DNA from: Branchiostoma floridae
Taxonomy: Eukaryota > Chordata > Leptocardii > Amphioxiformes > Branchiostomatidae
NCBI RefSeq assembly: GCF_000003815.2
Contig: NC_049982.1
Span: forward strand, 4,452,942 to 4,516,941
Reading direction: 5' to 3'
DNA: 64,000 nucleotides
This document shows, piece after piece, positions 61,501 through 64,000 of this stretch. Under the pieces are notes generated by a model, which had not been told where the DNA came from, searched no databases, and saw only the letters and a program-made list of their open reading frames with translations. Positions within the stretch are counted from its first letter, which is position 1, and every line of letters starts with the position of its first letter. The translations under genes and the position numbers were made by a program.

Positions 61501-62879
61501 AACGCAGCTGACAACTCAAGCCACAACGACGGTAAACAACACTTAACGATTCAAAGTATCATTCCAAAATGTGCCAAAATGATTTAGCTAGCTATTTGAC
61601 TGTATTTTGGACGAAATTCTTTAATGATCCTCAAAGTTTTCTTACCACTATGGGTTGCTAGAGGAATTCTATACGGTCATTGAACGGCAAAAAATACTTT
61701 TCTTTTCTATCAAATGCAGAGGCAAACTACATTAAGTACAACTCATAGAACAACAATTCCCACCAGTGTTTTAACTACACACAAGACAACTGACGTATCC
61801 ACACAATTGACCACAAAACCGACTACAGTATCGACCACGCAACAGACAACTCTACCCTCCACTACGGTACAGAATTGAACTATTACTGTCGAATGCCCAA
61901 GTCATGTTGAGGCTTTGACGATGTCTTGACTGTTATCTTGACATGTACTGTCCAGTTTTAAATTCCTGTCATATGACGTTTGACTAAACCTTACTTCTTC
62001 CATCGTTATCTCGAAGCAATAGATTCAAGACCCAATTTCGTCTTTATCTAATACAGAGACAAACTACATTAAGTACAACTCATCAAACAACAATGCCCAC
62101 AACTTTTCTCACCACGCACAAGACAACTGACGAATCCACACTATTGACAACAAAACCAACTACAATAGCAACCACGCTGCGGACAACCCTACCTACAACT
62201 ACGGTACAGCGACTTTGCAGACCTGAGTCTCATTTTGGAATGTCAATATCACATGAATTGTTTAGATGGTTTCTTGACTGTTTTCTTTCACTGCCCCACA
62301 GATGAATTCTAACATGACTTTAGACTAACTTTTCTTTTATCCTGACAACGCAAAAATTTAACACTTATTTCCACTTTATTCAATGCAGAGACAAACGACA
62401 TTAAAAACAACTCATAGAACAACAATGCCAACCACTCTTTTGACTACGCTCAAGCCAACTGAGGAACCCACACTTTTGACCACAAAGCCAACTACAGTAT
62501 CGACCACACTACGGACAACTCTACCCACAACTACGGTACAGCAACGAATCAGAGCTAATTTCTTTAAGAAAAGGAACTAACCGACTCATATGCGGCTTGT
62601 AGACGGCTTCTTTAACCAACTTCTTTGATAGGCTTTCTTAATTCTATTACAATGACGTATGATTACTTGTCTTTATTTTCCAACATCATTAAGCGAAACA
62701 TAAAACATCTTATTTTCCCACATCTAATACAGACACAAACTACACAACGTACAACTCAGCAAACTACAATGCCTACAACTAGTCTTACTACGTCAATGAC
62801 AACCGACTTATCTACTGCACTGACAACCAAGTCTACTACGGCACAAACTACGCAGCTGACAACTCAAGCCACAACGACG
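58508..62879 (+). CDS. Mucin-like Thr-rich protein built of tandem cassette exons (partial)
   Basis: The long exon 58508-59014 opens in the gap and encodes three 56-residue repeats (168 bp; starts 58508, 58676, 58844) of the type PKRTTDLTTIPTT...NPTT, ending at ACG|GTAAGA. Cassette exons follow at 60081-60227, 60416-60562, 61079-61225, 61385-61531, 61720-61866, 62057-62203, 62389-62535 and 62733-62879. Each is exactly 147 bp (49 residues), phase 0-0, with an acceptor CAG or ACAG and a donor ACG|GTAAAC or ACG|GTACAG. Products are RQTTLKTTHRTTMPTTLLTT or TQTTQRTTQQTTMPTTSLTT followed by similar Thr-rich sequence. Such Thr/Ser/Pro-rich segments are typical O-glycosylated extracellular stalks. 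Start, signal peptide and C-terminus lie outside the window or in gaps. Confidence 0.7.
59015..60080. other. Intron of the mucin-like gene; decayed exon-like sequence at about 59800-60000
   Basis: Mostly AT-rich. 59860-59930 (TCACGAAAATCACGACCACA, CCGAATCC, AACAATGAACACTCC) resembles a decayed copy of the long exon's repeat, followed by ACTACCAAGAAATACAGTAA-type remnants with stops. A paired octamer (59383-59390/59400-59407) is also present. Confidence 0.45.
60692..60939. other. Assembly gap in the cassette array
   Basis: Run of 248 N. From the array spacing a 147-bp cassette of the type at 62057-62203 is expected here: the sequence on either side (TGACTAAACGTCACTTCTT; TCACATGAATTGTTTAGATG) matches the surroundings of that exon. 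Confidence 0.85.
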
Positions 62880-63001
62880 GTAAACAACACTAAACGATTC
62901 AAAGTTTCATTCCAAAATGTGCCAAAATGATTTAGCTAGCTATTTGACTGTATTTTGGACGAAATTCTTTTAATGATTCTCAAAATTTTCTTACCACCAT
63001 G

Positions 63002-63101
63002 NNNNNNNNNNNNNNNNNNNNNNNNNNNNNNNNNNNNNNNNNNNNNNNNNNNNNNNNNNNNNNNNNNNNNNNNNNNNNNNNNNNNNNNNNNNNNNNNNNN
63101 N
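63002..63101. other. Assembly gap
   Basis: One hundred N between the last visible cassette and the terminal minisatellite. More cassettes may be missing. Confidence 0.9.
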
Positions 63102-63103
63102 AA

Positions 63104-63735
63104 TGAAAGGAAATACACGTTACTCACCTGTACGGTGTCTTACCTGGTCTGTGAACAAAGGAAATACACGTTACTCACCTGTATGGTGTCTTACCTGGTC
63201 TGTAATCAAAGGAAATACACGTTACTCACCTGTACGGTGTCTTACCTGGTCTGTTATAAAAGGAAACACACCTTACTTACCTGTACGGTGTCTTACCTAG
63301 TCTATAGTCAAGGAAACACACCTTACTCACCTGTACGGTGTCTTACCTGGTCTGTACTGAAAGGAAATACACGTTACTTACCTGTACGGTGTCTTACCTA
63401 GTCTGTTATAAAAGGAAACACACCTTACTCACCTGTACGGTGTCTTACCTGGTCTGTAATGAAAGGAAATACACGTTACTAACCTGTACGGTGTCTTACC
63501 TAGTCTGTAGTCAAGGAAACACACCTTACTCACCTGTACGGTGTCTTACCTGGTCTGTAATCAAAGGAAATACACGTTGCTCACCTGTACGGTGTCTTAC
63601 CTAGTCTGTAGTCAAAGAAACACACCTTACTCACCTGTACGGTGTCTTACCTGGTCTGCTATAAAAGGAAACACACCTTACTCACCTATACGGCGTCTTA
63701 CCTGGCCTGTTATAAAAGGAAACACACCTTACTTA
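63104..63735. repeat. Minisatellite of about 50 bp, about 12 copies
   Basis: Unit: AAAGGAAATACACGTTACTC, ACCTGTACGGTGTCTTACCT, GGTCTGTAAT. On the minus strand each unit contains two consensus 5' splice-site sequences, CAGGTAAGAC or TAGGTAAGAC, and CAGGTGAGTA or CAGGTAAGTA. Reading frames across it (SYLVCNERKYTLLTCTV-type) are repeat artefacts. Confidence 0.9.
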
Positions 63736-64000
63736 CTTGTATTGTTGTCATTTATTAAGAAGAGAAAAAAAAACAATTTGTTTGTAAATGTTAATAAAGG
63801 TACATTTTACAATTGAAATTTTCTACGTCATAACTAAATGTTATAAAACATTTCCTTTCTGTACTCAGAAGAGGAGCCCGCTTGTGCCATGTTCCAACAT
63901 TTTATTAGGCTATTGATAGCATGTGGTCACATTTTACTGCACATAAATAATGCAATTAATATTGTTTATGTGTCAACTTCTTCCAATACTTTAAAAATAT
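63736..64000. other. AT-rich flank, no gene recognised
   Basis: Short AT-rich sequence to the window end; no exon, repeat boundary or RNA gene seen. Confidence 0.5.

Noticed and set aside
63104-63735. CRISPR-like array
   Set aside because: Regularly spaced repeats are present but there are no unique spacers, the whole unit repeats, and the DNA is animal.
63103-63816. Frames reading SYLVCNERKYTLLTCTV
   Set aside because: Translation of a 50-bp minisatellite; multiple frames open and no other coding sign.

Overview
The window reads as nuclear DNA of an invertebrate animal, most likely amphioxus or another invertebrate deuterostome. That is an inference from short GT-AG introns, a BTB/zinc-finger regulator, cyclophilin A-like and ER-type carboxylesterase genes, and a very high load of small inverted-repeat elements, LINE debris and minisatellites. 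No bacterial, organellar or viral gene is visible. Five stretches of N (3744-3843, 15671-15770, 58408-58507, 60692-60939, 63002-63101) interrupt the assembly, and several gene models pass through or end at them.

Layout. 1-1618: 3' half of a decayed non-LTR retrotransposon. 1.9-9.1 kb: repeat-rich DNA with one probable first exon of a secreted protein (3455) running into a gap, several foldback elements, GC-rich hairpins, a CA/CT-rich simple repeat and a three-copy tandem array of long hairpins. 9514-10696 (minus): a four-exon gene for a small single-pass, probably mitochondrial protein of 114 residues. 12662-15821 (minus): a BTB-domain gene whose body is about 30 copies of a 13-residue repeat. 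18788-23597 (plus): a BTB plus four-C2H2-finger gene (ZBTB type), head to head with the previous gene across a short probable shared promoter; its finger exon has left decaying copies in the preceding intron. 25491-30821 and 32358-35369 (plus): a tandem pair of cyclophilin A-type peptidyl-prolyl isomerases with the same five-exon structure. 37591-43656 (plus) and 45161-56451 (minus): an inverted, tail-to-tail pair of secretory-pathway type B carboxylesterases with C-terminal ER-retrieval-like tails (RDEL and KYEL). The minus copy has lost or never had one intron and carries a much enlarged first intron filled with minisatellites and foldback elements. 58508-62879 (plus): part of a Thr-rich mucin-like gene made of identical-length, phase 0-0 exons of exactly 147 bp arranged in a higher-order repeat. 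63104-63735: a minisatellite whose minus strand is a dense array of consensus 5' splice sites.

The genes do not form a pathway. The unifying theme is duplication: whole-gene (cyclophilins, esterases), exon (zinc-finger exon, mucin cassettes), domain repeat (BTB protein) and promoter divergence after duplication (a TATA-like box present in one member and absent in the other of both gene pairs). The most unusual items are the BTB protein with the 13-residue repeat, the 147-bp mucin cassette array, the hammerhead-ribozyme-like repeat family, the paired-octamer palindromes and the splice-donor array. All coordinates were read by eye and may be off by a base at some exon edges.
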